Source of the DNA: Bacteroidales bacterium UBA3742
GTDB lineage: Bacteria; Bacteroidota; Bacteroidia; Bacteroidales; Paludibacteraceae
NCBI GenBank assembly: GCA_002371785.1
Contig: DFGU01000078.1
Coordinates: 1 to 16,040, forward strand
Length of the DNA stretch: 16,040 nt
Reading direction: 5' to 3'
The notes beneath the pieces are model-generated. The model had not been told where the DNA came from and did no database searches. It worked only from the letters and a program-made list of their open reading frames with translations. How positions within the stretch are numbered: position 1 is the first letter of the stretch; every line of letters begins with the position of its first letter. Below are positions 6,080-12,913 of the stretch, in pieces. The position numbers were made by a program, and so were the translations under genes.

Positions 6080-7672
6080 TTAACGTACCTCAGTACCCTG
6101 AACGGTGAAGAGCTTGTTGTCGCGAATGATGTACATTACGCCGTCAACAACCACCTTCTGAGCCTTCTCGGTCAGCGTGATATTCTCGATGCCCTCTGCC
6201 TTCTGCAGCAGCTTGAGCTGAGCACCCGAAGCAAACTCATAGTAGTCCTTGGTACCTGCTTCGTTCTGCGTATGGGTTACGTTACCCTCGATCAGAACGA
6301 GGTCATGCTCTGCGATAGCAGCACCATCCTCAGCCGAGCACTTAGCGCGGTAAGCCTGGATGTCACCATAGGTGCTGGTAGGATCGTCGGTCAGGTAAAC
6401 GGTGATGTTACCATACTGCTCGTCATACGGAGTCTTCACTTTAGCGATGTAAGCCTTGCATACTACCTTCTGGGTCGCACCAACTTCCAGTGCTTGAGCG
6501 GCTGCCAGTGCCTCAGCTGCAGTCAGGGTATCAACAACCGGTTGCTCATACTCGCCGAAGTATATCTTGATCTTGTTCATACGAGCTTGGTTAGTCAGAG
6601 TAGCTGTCCACTCATTTGCATTAACAACGATTTCCTCATCCAAGTCTCCATTGTAATATTTACCGCTAACGGTAGCGAACTCGAAGACGATCTTACCGAT
6701 TTGCTGCTCAACAGAAGAGATGGTTACTAGACCTTCCTTGTAGCAGCGTACGCCGTATTGGTCACCAAATGCTTTGTCGCAAGTGAAGGTCACACCGTCC
6801 TTGGTAGCCGTTACCTCGCTACCGGTGCCGGAAGTACCCTGGCCGTTGAAGTCAGCGTTGGTGAATACTACGTCAGCCTCCTCTACCGGAGTGATGTCGC
6901 CACCCTCAAGAATCGTAACGGCAGCCTTGGTCTCAGACTCGATAAGACCGGTTGCGCTACCATCGTTGTATTTCTTGATAGCGGTTTTAACTTTTACCTT
7001 GTAACCAACAGCAACAGCTTGGTCAGCTACGCCACGATATACCTCGAAAGCACCCTCAGCATTGCTGGCTGCAGTACCCTGAGCGTCAGCAATCCAATAC
7101 GTCTGATTGCCATATTGCTCGAAGTCGGTGTCCTTACCTGCCAATGCGGTTACATAACCGGTGATCTCATAGGTCTTGGTAGAAGTGGCACCAATAGCCA
7201 GGTCGTTACCAATAGCAAGAGCCTGTGCTACAGTCAGTTGCTCAACGCCTTTGTCGATGGTATGGTCACCATCAGCCATGGTTACAAAAGCAGCAGTACC
7301 GTTCTTTACCTCGATGACATACTTCGCAGCACTCTTGTTGTAGTACTTGAAGAGTTGACCGGTCAGTTGAACCTTGTCACCATTGAGAACCTGCATCGTG
7401 TCGTTGTTCGAAATAACTACACATCCGTAAGCTTGGAACTCCTGGTTGTTGGCATTTGCTGCATCGTCAGCCATGTACCAAATCTGGTTTCCATAGGAAA
7501 GACTGAACGGCTGAGCATTTACTACATAACCCTCGATGGTGTACGTAGCTTCCGAAGTGGCTGCGGAATCCAATGCCATACCTGCTGTGATAGCGTCAGC
7601 AACAGAGATTGTCTGAGCATTCATTGTCAGTGCTACAAACGCAGCAGCTACAAATGAGAAAAATTTCTTCAT
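6080..7672 (-). CDS. Secreted protein with three OB-like repeats and a C-terminal tail
   Basis: A 530-residue exported protein of unknown function. Residues 1-19 are a signal peptide (MKKFFSFVAAAFVALTMNA). Three related units of about 110 residues follow: 21-130, 145-255 and 381-490. Each starts with a (T/S)VA(D/Q)A / TAAEA helix, a 'G(Y)V' strand (IEGYV, ITGYV, CKAYI), then YGN-x-x-x-(Y)-(M/I/L)-(A/T)D and a GD/GY-K-V or HDLVLIEG strand. They resemble the OB-like units in Bacteroidales surface proteins. Residues 265-377 are a different, beta-rich domain (VVFTNADFNGQGTSG...). The tail, about 494-530 (GIENITL...MYIIRDNKLFTVQGTEVR), has the look of a Bacteroidales C-terminal sorting tail but lacks a YPNP motif. 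GC is lower and codon use differs from neighbouring genes. It is monocistronic with its own promoter and terminator. No SusCD genes are adjacent. Confidence 0.8.
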   Translation of the reverse strand: MKKFFSFVAAAFVALTMNAQTISVADAITAGMALDSAATSEATYTIEGYVVNAQPFSLSYGNQIWYMADDAANANNQEFQAYGCVVISNNDTMQVLNGDKVQLTGQLFKYYNKSAAKYVIEVKNGTAAFVTMADGDHTIDKGVEQLTVAQALAIGNDLAIGATSTKTYEITGYVTALAGKDTDFEQYGNQTYWIADAQGTAASNAEGAFEVYRGVADQAVAVGYKVKVKTAIKKYNDGSATGLIESETKAAVTILEGGDITPVEEADVVFTNADFNGQGTSGTGSEVTATKDGVTFTCDKAFGDQYGVRCYKEGLVTISSVEQQIGKIVFEFATVSGKYYNGDLDEEIVVNANEWTATLTNQARMNKIKIYFGEYEQPVVDTLTAAEALAAAQALEVGATQKVVCKAYIAKVKTPYDEQYGNITVYLTDDPTSTYGDIQAYRAKCSAEDGAAIAEHDLVLIEGNVTHTQNEAGTKDYYEFASGAQLKLLQKAEGIENITLTEKAQKVVVDGVMYIIRDNKLFTVQGTEVR

Positions 7673-7718
7673 AATTTTAAAAGATTTTTGTTAAAAAAAG
7701 TGTTTTGTTTTTTTAAAA

Positions 7719-7734
7719 TATGTTGTATAACATA
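7719..7734 (-). other. Weak A/T-rich hairpin in the repeat-protein leader
   Basis: TATGTT and AACATA form a 6-bp stem around a 4-base loop within the roughly 85-base untranslated leader. The rest of the leader is strongly A/T-rich with no Shine-Dalgarno sequence. The stem is weak and may have no role. Confidence 0.25.
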
Positions 7735-7762
7735 AAATATTCGTTGTTTCACATATTCGCTG

Positions 7763-7793
7763 CAAAGGTACAACAAAAAAACCATATACGCAA
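7763..7793 (-). promoter_or_regulatory. Promoter of the secreted repeat-protein gene
   Basis: On the minus strand, TTG (7793-7791) is followed after exactly 20 bases by TACCTTTG (7770-7763), a good Bacteroidetes primary promoter. The wider sequence is ACTTGCGTAT at the -33 side and GTTGTA at the -7 side. The predicted start is near 7756, giving a leader of about 85 bases. It diverges from the response-regulator promoter, about 36 bases away between -33 elements. Confidence 0.75.
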
Positions 7794-7829
7794 GTTTTTC
7801 GACAAAAAAAAATATTATTTGCAATTTAC

Positions 7830-7860
7830 TTGCATATTTCGAAAAAAAGTTGTAATTTTG
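7830..7860 (+). promoter_or_regulatory. Promoter of the response regulator-recF operon
   Basis: TTG (7830-7832) is followed after 20 bases by TAATTTTG (7853-7860). The predicted transcription start is near 7866 and the start codon is at 7880, so the leader is very short (about 14 bases). The sequence from ACTTGC to TTTG nearly repeats the divergent promoter on the other strand. Confidence 0.75.
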
Positions 7861-7879
7861 TGGCCTAATTTGGATTTAT

Positions 7880-9058
7880 ATGGCTAAATTGCTAATCATA
7901 GACGACGAGCGCGGTATTCGCAACACCTTGCGCGAGATTCTGACCGACGAAGGCCACGATGTAGAGGTGGCCGAAAACGGCAAAACGGGCCTCGAAATGG
8001 CGCAGAAGAAAGCCTACGACCTCATCTTCTCCGATATCAAGATGCCGGAGATGGATGGCATGGAGTTGCTGTCGCACCTGAAGGCGAATGGCGAAGGGAC
8101 GAATGGCGAGAGTTCAGACTGCCCCGTGGTGATGATCTCCGGGCATGGCGATATAGAGACGGCTGTGCAGGCCATCAAGACCGGCGCCTACGACTTCATC
8201 GAGAAGCCGATCGATCTCAATCGACTGCTGGTCACCACCAAGAACGCCCTGGAGCAGAAATCGCTTAAGCAGGAGACCACGCAACTGCGCCGCCGTGTGC
8301 AGGCTCAGGGCGGTCAGCAGATGGTGGGCGAGTCGCCGGCTATCGCGCGCGTACGCGATATAATAGATAAGGTGGCGCCCACCGAGGCCCGCGTCATGAT
8401 CACGGGTCCGAACGGTTCGGGCAAGGAGGTGGTAGCACGCCTGCTGCATGCGGGTTCGTCGCGTGCCTCGCAACCTATGGTGGAGGTCAACTGCGCCGCC
8501 ATACCGGGCGAACTGATCGAGTCGGAGCTGTTCGGCCATATGAAGGGCTCGTTCACCGGTGCCGTCAAGGACCGTGCCGGTAAGTTTGAACAGGCCGATG
8601 GCGGTACGCTCTTCCTCGACGAGATAGGCGATATGAGCCTTGCCGCTCAGACCAAGGTGCTGCGCGCCCTGCAGGAGTCGGAGATCACGCGTGTAGGCTC
8701 CGACAAAGCCATCAAGGTGGACGTGCGCGTCATCGCCGCTACCAACAAGGACCTGGAGGCCGAGATCCGTCAGGGCAATTTCCGCGAGGACCTCTACCAT
8801 CGTCTCAACGTCATCCCTATCCAGGTGCCGGCGCTGGACGATCGCAAAGAGGATATTCCGCTGCTGGTCAGCTACTTCGCCGAACAGATATGCAGCGAGC
8901 AACGTATTGCTGTCAAGGCCTTTGACGAGGCTGCTATCCGGGCACTCCAGGCACGCTCCTGGACCGGCAATATCCGCCAGCTGCGCAACGTGGTAGAGCG
9001 CCTCATCATCCTCGCAGGACCCACCATCACAGCAGAAGACGTTAACCTATATGCCTAG
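7880..9058 (+). CDS. Sigma-54 (NtrC-type) response regulator lacking a DNA-binding domain
   Basis: A 392-residue regulator with a receiver domain (1-125) and an AAA+ sigma-54 interaction domain (about 147-390). The receiver has acidic pair D8/D9, phosphoacceptor D52, S87 and K109. The AAA+ part has Walker A GPNGSGKE (176-183), the sigma-54 contact loop as GSFTGA (223-228; Ser for the usual Ala), Walker B TLFLDE (243-248), FREDLYHRL with arginine fingers (301-309) and the sensor II region WTGNIRQLRN (361-370). The protein stops about 20 residues after this, so the Fis-type helix-turn-helix of NtrC is absent; Bacteroidetes carry many such shortened members as I recall. Residues 69-80 (ANGEGTNGESSD) are an insertion in the receiver before beta-4, encoded by a small tandem repeat. 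No histidine kinase is nearby. It is followed by recF after 28 bases. Confidence 0.93.
   Translation: MAKLLIIDDERGIRNTLREILTDEGHDVEVAENGKTGLEMAQKKAYDLIFSDIKMPEMDGMELLSHLKANGEGTNGESSDCPVVMISGHGDIETAVQAIKTGAYDFIEKPIDLNRLLVTTKNALEQKSLKQETTQLRRRVQAQGGQQMVGESPAIARVRDIIDKVAPTEARVMITGPNGSGKEVVARLLHAGSSRASQPMVEVNCAAIPGELIESELFGHMKGSFTGAVKDRAGKFEQADGGTLFLDEIGDMSLAAQTKVLRALQESEITRVGSDKAIKVDVRVIAATNKDLEAEIRQGNFREDLYHRLNVIPIQVPALDDRKEDIPLLVSYFAEQICSEQRIAVKAFDEAAIRALQARSWTGNIRQLRNVVERLIILAGPTITAEDVNLYA
8084..8113 (+). repeat. Imperfect 15-bp tandem duplication in the receiver-domain coding region
   Basis: Two 15-base units share CGAATGGCGA (8085-8094 and 8100-8109). The period is five codons, so the frame is kept. 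It encodes the Asn-Gly-Glu-rich insertion at residues 70-79 of the response regulator. Confidence 0.7.
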
Positions 9059-9059
9059 C

Positions 9060-9079
9060 ATCCGCCATGCATGGCGGAT
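9060..9079. repeat. Perfect 20-bp palindrome between the response regulator and recF
   Basis: ATCCGCCATGCATGGCGGAT reads the same on both strands. It begins two bases after the regulator stop and ends seven bases before the recF ATG at 9087. As RNA it folds to an 8-bp GC-rich stem with a TGCA loop. No T-tract follows, so it is not a standard terminator. It may be a protein-binding dyad, an mRNA stability or processing element, or a structure that limits recF translation. Confidence 0.85.
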
Positions 9080-9086
9080 CTGAGAT

Positions 9087-10241
9087 ATGATCCTCACAGA
9101 ACTGAACATACTCAACTATCGCAACATCCGCGAGGCGTCGATGACCTTCGCGCCCAAGCTCAACTGCCTGATCGGTCTGAACGGGCAGGGCAAGACCAAC
9201 GTGCTCGACGCCATCTATATGCTCAGTTTTACCAAGTCGGCCTATACCACCCAGGACTCGCTCAATATCACCCACGACCAGGAAATGGCCATGGTGCAAG
9301 GCGTATATAAAATGAGTCGCGAGCAAAACTTGCTCAATGAGCCGCTGACGCTCAATGATGAAATGATGACTGTCTCCTGCGGGCTCAGGCGTGGTGTGAA
9401 GAAGCAGTTCCGGCGTGATCGCAAGGACTATAAGCGACTCATCGACCATATCGGTCTCATCCCGCTCGTCATGGTCTCGCCCGCCGACCACCAGCTCATC
9501 GAGGAGGGCTCCGACGAACGGCGCCGCTTCATGGATAGCGTTATCTCCCAATTGGACAAACAGTACCTGGAGCATATCACGCGCTATAGCGCCTTGCTCA
9601 AACAGCGCAACGCCCTGCTCAAGCAGTACCAGGATGCGCCGGAGGTGGCGTGGGACCTGTTCGAGGTGCTGGAGGAGCAGATGATCCCTTCGGCCCAATA
9701 TATCTTCTCGGCCCGTGAGCAGTTTATCAGTCGCTTCGTGCCGATCTTCCAGGAACTATACGACGAACTGTCGGGTGGGGCAGAGCAGGTCTCGCTCATC
9801 TATCAGAGCCAGCTCCATACCCGCGACCTGCGGGCCGCCTACCTCTCCACGCGTCAGCGCGACCTCATCCTCGGCTGGACCAGCCAGGGTGTGCATAAGG
9901 ACGAACTGCAGATGATGCTGGGCGACTATCCGCTCAAGCGCGTCGCCTCCCAGGGACAGCAGAAGACCTACCTGCTATCGATGAAACTGGCCCAGGCGCT
10001 GTACATCAGCCAACGACTAACGACTAACGACCAAAAACCCATCCTCCTCCTGGACGACATCTTCGACAAACTGGACTCCGAACGCGTAGCGCGTATCGTG
10101 CGCATGGTCAAGCGACCCGAGTTCGGCCAGATATTCATAACCGACACCGACCGCCAGCACCTGACGGATATCCTGCGTCCCGATCCCGAGGCGCGTATCT
10201 TCTGCGTGGCGGACGGCCAGATACAATTGCTCACCACATGA
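9087..10241 (+). CDS. recF: DNA replication and repair protein RecF
   Basis: RecF is an SMC-like ATPase that helps load RecA at gaps during recombinational repair with RecO and RecR. The 384-residue protein starts with the typical LTELNILNYRNI strand-loop and Walker A GLNGQGKT (30-37). The ABC-type signature is SQGQQKT (288-294), Walker B is LLLDD (320-324) and the D-loop DKLD (327-330) follows. PLVMVSPADHQLIEEG (126-141) and RRRFMD (145-150) are further family blocks. Residues about 76-95 (MSREQNLLNEPLTLNDEMM) look like a short insertion relative to other Bacteroidetes RecF proteins I remember. Its stop overlaps the start of the GHL10 protein. Unlike in E. coli, no dnaA, dnaN or gyrB is adjacent; in Bacteroidetes recF is commonly separate. 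ATG 9087 is chosen because it fits the family N-terminus and lies just after the palindrome. Confidence 0.96.
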   Translation: MILTELNILNYRNIREASMTFAPKLNCLIGLNGQGKTNVLDAIYMLSFTKSAYTTQDSLNITHDQEMAMVQGVYKMSREQNLLNEPLTLNDEMMTVSCGLRRGVKKQFRRDRKDYKRLIDHIGLIPLVMVSPADHQLIEEGSDERRRFMDSVISQLDKQYLEHITRYSALLKQRNALLKQYQDAPEVAWDLFEVLEEQMIPSAQYIFSAREQFISRFVPIFQELYDELSGGAEQVSLIYQSQLHTRDLRAAYLSTRQRDLILGWTSQGVHKDELQMMLGDYPLKRVASQGQQKTYLLSMKLAQALYISQRLTTNDQKPILLLDDIFDKLDSERVARIVRMVKRPEFGQIFITDTDRQHLTDILRPDPEARIFCVADGQIQLLTT

Positions 10242-11437
10242 TGAAACGATTCTCTACCATACTCCTGGCGCTGATGCTGACCCTCTCTCTGGGGGCGCAG
10301 ATGCGCGTGACCATACCTTTCCGCGCCGCTTGGATAGCTTCCGTAGCCGGTATCGACTGGCCTACGCCCTCTTCGCGCGGCAATACCATCCAGCAGATGG
10401 AGGACCTCTGCGGCATCCTGGACTCGCTCTCCGAGATGGGGCTCAACACCATCATCCTCCAGGTGCGTCCTACCGCCGATGCGCTCTATCGTTCCGATCT
10501 GGAACCCCTCTCCCATTGGTTGACTGGCAAGCAGGGCGAGTGGGCCGGACAGTTGCCGTACGACCCGCTGCAATTCGCTGTGGATGAGGCGCATCGCCGC
10601 CATATGGATGTGCACGTATGGCTCAATCCCTATCGTGTCACCCAGGGTGCTATGACCCGCGAGTCGCTCCATCGCTCCCACGTCATCAACCGCCATCCGG
10701 AGTGGTTCCTGCGGTATAACGGCCAGTGGTATTTCAATCCGGGACTCGACTCTACGCGTGTGTGGATATGCCGCGTCGTGGCCGACCTGGTGCGCCGCTA
10801 TGATATCCAGGGCGTCCATATGGACGACTATTTCTATCCGTACCCCGTTCAGGGACAGGTCTTCCCCGACGAGGCTACCTTCCGTAAGTACCCGCGCGGC
10901 TTCCAGGACTTGGGCGACTGGCGTCGCAACAATACCAATATGGTCATCCGCGAACTGCACGACACCATCAAGGCCATCAAGCCCGAGGTGCAGTTCGGTA
11001 TCTCGCCCTTCGGCGTATGGCGCAACTACAGCGAGGATACGCTCGGCAGCCATACCAAGGCACTCACCAACTACGACAAACTCTATGCCGACATACGCCT
11101 CTGGATGCAAGAGGGCTGGATCGACTATGTCGTACCCCAGCTCTACTGGGAGATTGGTCATCGCCTGGCCGACTATGAGCACCTGTGCCATTGGTGGGCC
11201 GAGAACCGCTTCCGGACGCGTCTGTATATCGGCATGGCGCCCTACCGCATCGGTCGTAAGGGCGAGGCGGCAGCATGGCAAAATGGCAACGAGATCGTGC
11301 GCCAGATGCACCTGAATCGCACCATCCCCGGCATCGAGGGTGAGGTGTTCTACTCCACGCGTCCCCTGCTGCGCAATCCGCGTCATCTGTGCGACTCCAT
11401 CAAGCAGTTCTACGCACCCTACCTGCCGCGCGAATGA
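10238..11437 (+). CDS. Exported GHL10-type glycoside hydrolase-like protein
   Basis: A 399-residue exported protein of the GHL10 (DUF187, YngK-like) family, TIM-barrel proteins related to glycoside hydrolases. Residues 1-21 are a signal peptide ending LGAQ. The start may be ATG 10238 or the adjacent ATG 10241; both overlap the recF stop. Barrel blocks occur in order: FRAAWIASVAGIDWP (28-42), ILQVRPTADALY (73-84), VHVWLNPYR (125-133), GVHMDDYFYPYP (192-203, Asp196/Asp197 as candidate catalytic acids), ISPFGVWRN (255-263) and YVVPQLYWEIGH (297-308). Family members are thought to act on peptidoglycan or other glycans, and some are tied to cell-wall glycans without the usual stem peptide. The exact substrate here is unknown. 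No terminator follows; a dyad lies just downstream at the eno promoter. Confidence 0.9.
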   Translation: MMKRFSTILLALMLTLSLGAQMRVTIPFRAAWIASVAGIDWPTPSSRGNTIQQMEDLCGILDSLSEMGLNTIILQVRPTADALYRSDLEPLSHWLTGKQGEWAGQLPYDPLQFAVDEAHRRHMDVHVWLNPYRVTQGAMTRESLHRSHVINRHPEWFLRYNGQWYFNPGLDSTRVWICRVVADLVRRYDIQGVHMDDYFYPYPVQGQVFPDEATFRKYPRGFQDLGDWRRNNTNMVIRELHDTIKAIKPEVQFGISPFGVWRNYSEDTLGSHTKALTNYDKLYADIRLWMQEGWIDYVVPQLYWEIGHRLADYEHLCHWWAENRFRTRLYIGMAPYRIGRKGEAAAWQNGNEIVRQMHLNRTIPGIEGEVFYSTRPLLRNPRHLCDSIKQFYAPYLPRE

Positions 11438-11453
11438 AAATTGCAAACTGAAT

Positions 11454-11480
11454 ATGCCAATCTTAACTTAAGATTTGCAT
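11454..11480. promoter_or_regulatory. 27-base inverted repeat overlapping the eno -33 element (possible operator)
   Basis: Two 13-base arms around a central C (11467) match at 12 of 13 positions: an outer ATGC/GCAT, one mismatch (11458 against 11476), then perfect AATCTTAA/TTAAGATT. The right arm contains the TTTG -33 element (11474-11477). No T-tract follows, so a terminator is unlikely. The position suits a repressor or dual-function regulator binding site, which is inference. Confidence 0.55.
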
Positions 11481-11505
11481 AGGTGCGAAAAATGTCGTAA
11501 CTTTG
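11474..11505 (+). promoter_or_regulatory. Promoter of the eno-tyrS-pgm transcript
   Basis: TTTG (11474-11477) is followed after 20 bases by TAACTTTG (11498-11505). Transcription is predicted near 11511, leaving a leader of about 85 bases. The sequence after -33 (TTGCATA) and the CGAAAAA in the spacer are shared with the response-regulator promoter. Confidence 0.8.
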
Positions 11506-11518
11506 TAGTCGGAATTGT

Positions 11519-11596
11519 GGGGAATGGAAAATGGGAAATGGAAAATGGAAAATTTTAAATCACAAATAATAAATCAAAAATCAAAAATTTAAATCT
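11519..11596 (+). repeat. Purine-rich repetitive 5' leader of eno
   Basis: From 11519 the leader has four near-tandem GGAAA/GGGAAA-type units joined by AT (GGAATGGAAAATGGGAAATG and onward to about 11555). A purely A/T-rich section follows with repeated AAATCA/AAAAATCA units up to the start codon at 11597. It has no Shine-Dalgarno site positioned for the start. Such unstructured A-rich leaders favour translation in Bacteroidetes. Confidence 0.6.
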
Positions 11597-12904
11597 ATGT
11601 TTATTCAAGACGTACATGCTCGCGAGATTTTGGACTCGCGCGGAAATCCTACCGTTGAGGTAGAAGTTACTTTGGACTGTGGTGTGATGGGTCGCGCAAG
11701 CGTTCCGTCGGGTGCATCTACGGGTGAGAACGAGGCCCTGGAGCTTCGTGACGGCGACAAGGGTCGCTACCTGGGTAAGGGTACCCTGAAGGCTGTTGAG
11801 AATGTCAACACCATCATCGCTCCCGCATTGATGGGTTATTCCGTACTGGAGCAACGCGCTATCGACGAGAAGATGCTGGAGCTCGACGGCACGCCTACCA
11901 AGTCGAAACTGGGTGCTAACGCTATCCTGGGCGTCAGCCTGGCTTGCGCTCACGCAGCTGCCAACTACCTGGAGATTCCGCTGTATCGCTATATCGGTGG
12001 TGCTAACGGTCACGTACTGCCCGTTCCGATGATGAATATCATCAACGGTGGTGCACACTCCGACGCTCCGATCGCTTTCCAGGAGTTCATGATCCGTCCG
12101 GTAGGTGCTCCCAACGAGCGTGAGGCTATCCGCATGGGTGCCGAGGTATTCCACGCACTGGCTAAGCTGTTGAAGAAGCGTGGTCTGAGCACCGCAGTAG
12201 GTGACGAGGGTGGTTTCGCTCCCGCACTGAATGGCATCGAGGACGCGCTGGACAGCATCATCCAGGCTATCAAGGACGCTGGCTACGAGCCGGGTAAGGA
12301 CGTTAAGATCGCTATGGACTGCGCTGCCAGCGAGTTCGCTACCTGCGAGAACGGCGAGTGGTTCTACGACTATCGTCAGCTCAAGGACGGCAAGAAGAAA
12401 GATCCGAACGGCAAGAAGCTGACTGCTGCTGAGCAGATCGACTTCCTGGAGCACCTGATCACCAAGTATCCGATCGACTCTATCGAGGACGGTCTGGACG
12501 AGAACGACTGGGACAACTGGGTACTGCTCACCAAGCGTATCGGCGACCGCTGCCAGCTCGTGGGCGACGACCTGTTCGTTACCAACGTCAAGTTCCTGGA
12601 GAAGGGTATCAAGATGGGTGCTGCTAACTCCATCCTCATCAAGGTGAACCAGATCGGTTCGCTCACCGAGACCCTCGACGCTATCGAGATGGCACACCGT
12701 CACGGCTATACCACCGTTACCTCCCACCGTTCGGGTGAGACCGAGGATACGACGATTGCTGACATCGCTGTAGCTACCAACTCGGGCCAGATCAAGACCG
12801 GTTCGCTCAGCCGTACCGACCGTATGGCTAAGTACAACCAGCTCATCCGCATCGAGGAGCAACTCGGTGCACGTGCACAATACGGTTACAAGAAACTGCG
12901 TTAA
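11597..12904 (+). CDS. eno: Enolase (2-phosphoglycerate dehydratase)
   Basis: Enolase interconverts 2-phosphoglycerate and phosphoenolpyruvate in glycolysis and gluconeogenesis. The 435-residue protein has the family's full length. SGASTGENEALELRD (38-52) is the mobile active-site loop. The Mg2+ ligands D241, E297 (in DSIEDG) and D324 (in GDDLF) are present. Catalytic E204 lies in GDEGGFAP (202-209) and K349 in ILIKVNQIG (347-354). SHRSGETEDT (376-385) and K400 complete the active site. Codons are strongly biased (GGT, GCT, CTG, CGT, AAG), as expected for a highly expressed gene and distinct from the recF region. It follows a strong promoter and a long A-rich leader. tyrS starts nine bases after its stop, so the two are likely co-transcribed. 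Confidence 0.98.
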   Translation: MFIQDVHAREILDSRGNPTVEVEVTLDCGVMGRASVPSGASTGENEALELRDGDKGRYLGKGTLKAVENVNTIIAPALMGYSVLEQRAIDEKMLELDGTPTKSKLGANAILGVSLACAHAAANYLEIPLYRYIGGANGHVLPVPMMNIINGGAHSDAPIAFQEFMIRPVGAPNEREAIRMGAEVFHALAKLLKKRGLSTAVGDEGGFAPALNGIEDALDSIIQAIKDAGYEPGKDVKIAMDCAASEFATCENGEWFYDYRQLKDGKKKDPNGKKLTAAEQIDFLEHLITKYPIDSIEDGLDENDWDNWVLLTKRIGDRCQLVGDDLFVTNVKFLEKGIKMGAANSILIKVNQIGSLTETLDAIEMAHRHGYTTVTSHRSGETEDTTIADIAVATNSGQIKTGSLSRTDRMAKYNQLIRIEEQLGARAQYGYKKLR

Positions 12905-12913
12905 TCTCCCACG

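Noticed and set aside
9071..9310. A short plus-strand frame starting inside the palindrome before recF.
   Set aside because: It is out of frame with recF, overlaps its Walker A coding region and encodes a composition typical of a shifted frame.
9968..11446. A 492-codon minus-strand open frame opposite the end of recF and the GHL10 gene.
   Set aside because: It is in codon register with the GHL10 gene, has no recognisable domain and no promoter, and crosses two certain genes.
11454..11480. Reading the inverted repeat after the GHL10 gene as its terminator.
   Set aside because: The arms are A/T-rich and no T-tract follows; overlap with the -33 element makes an operator more likely.
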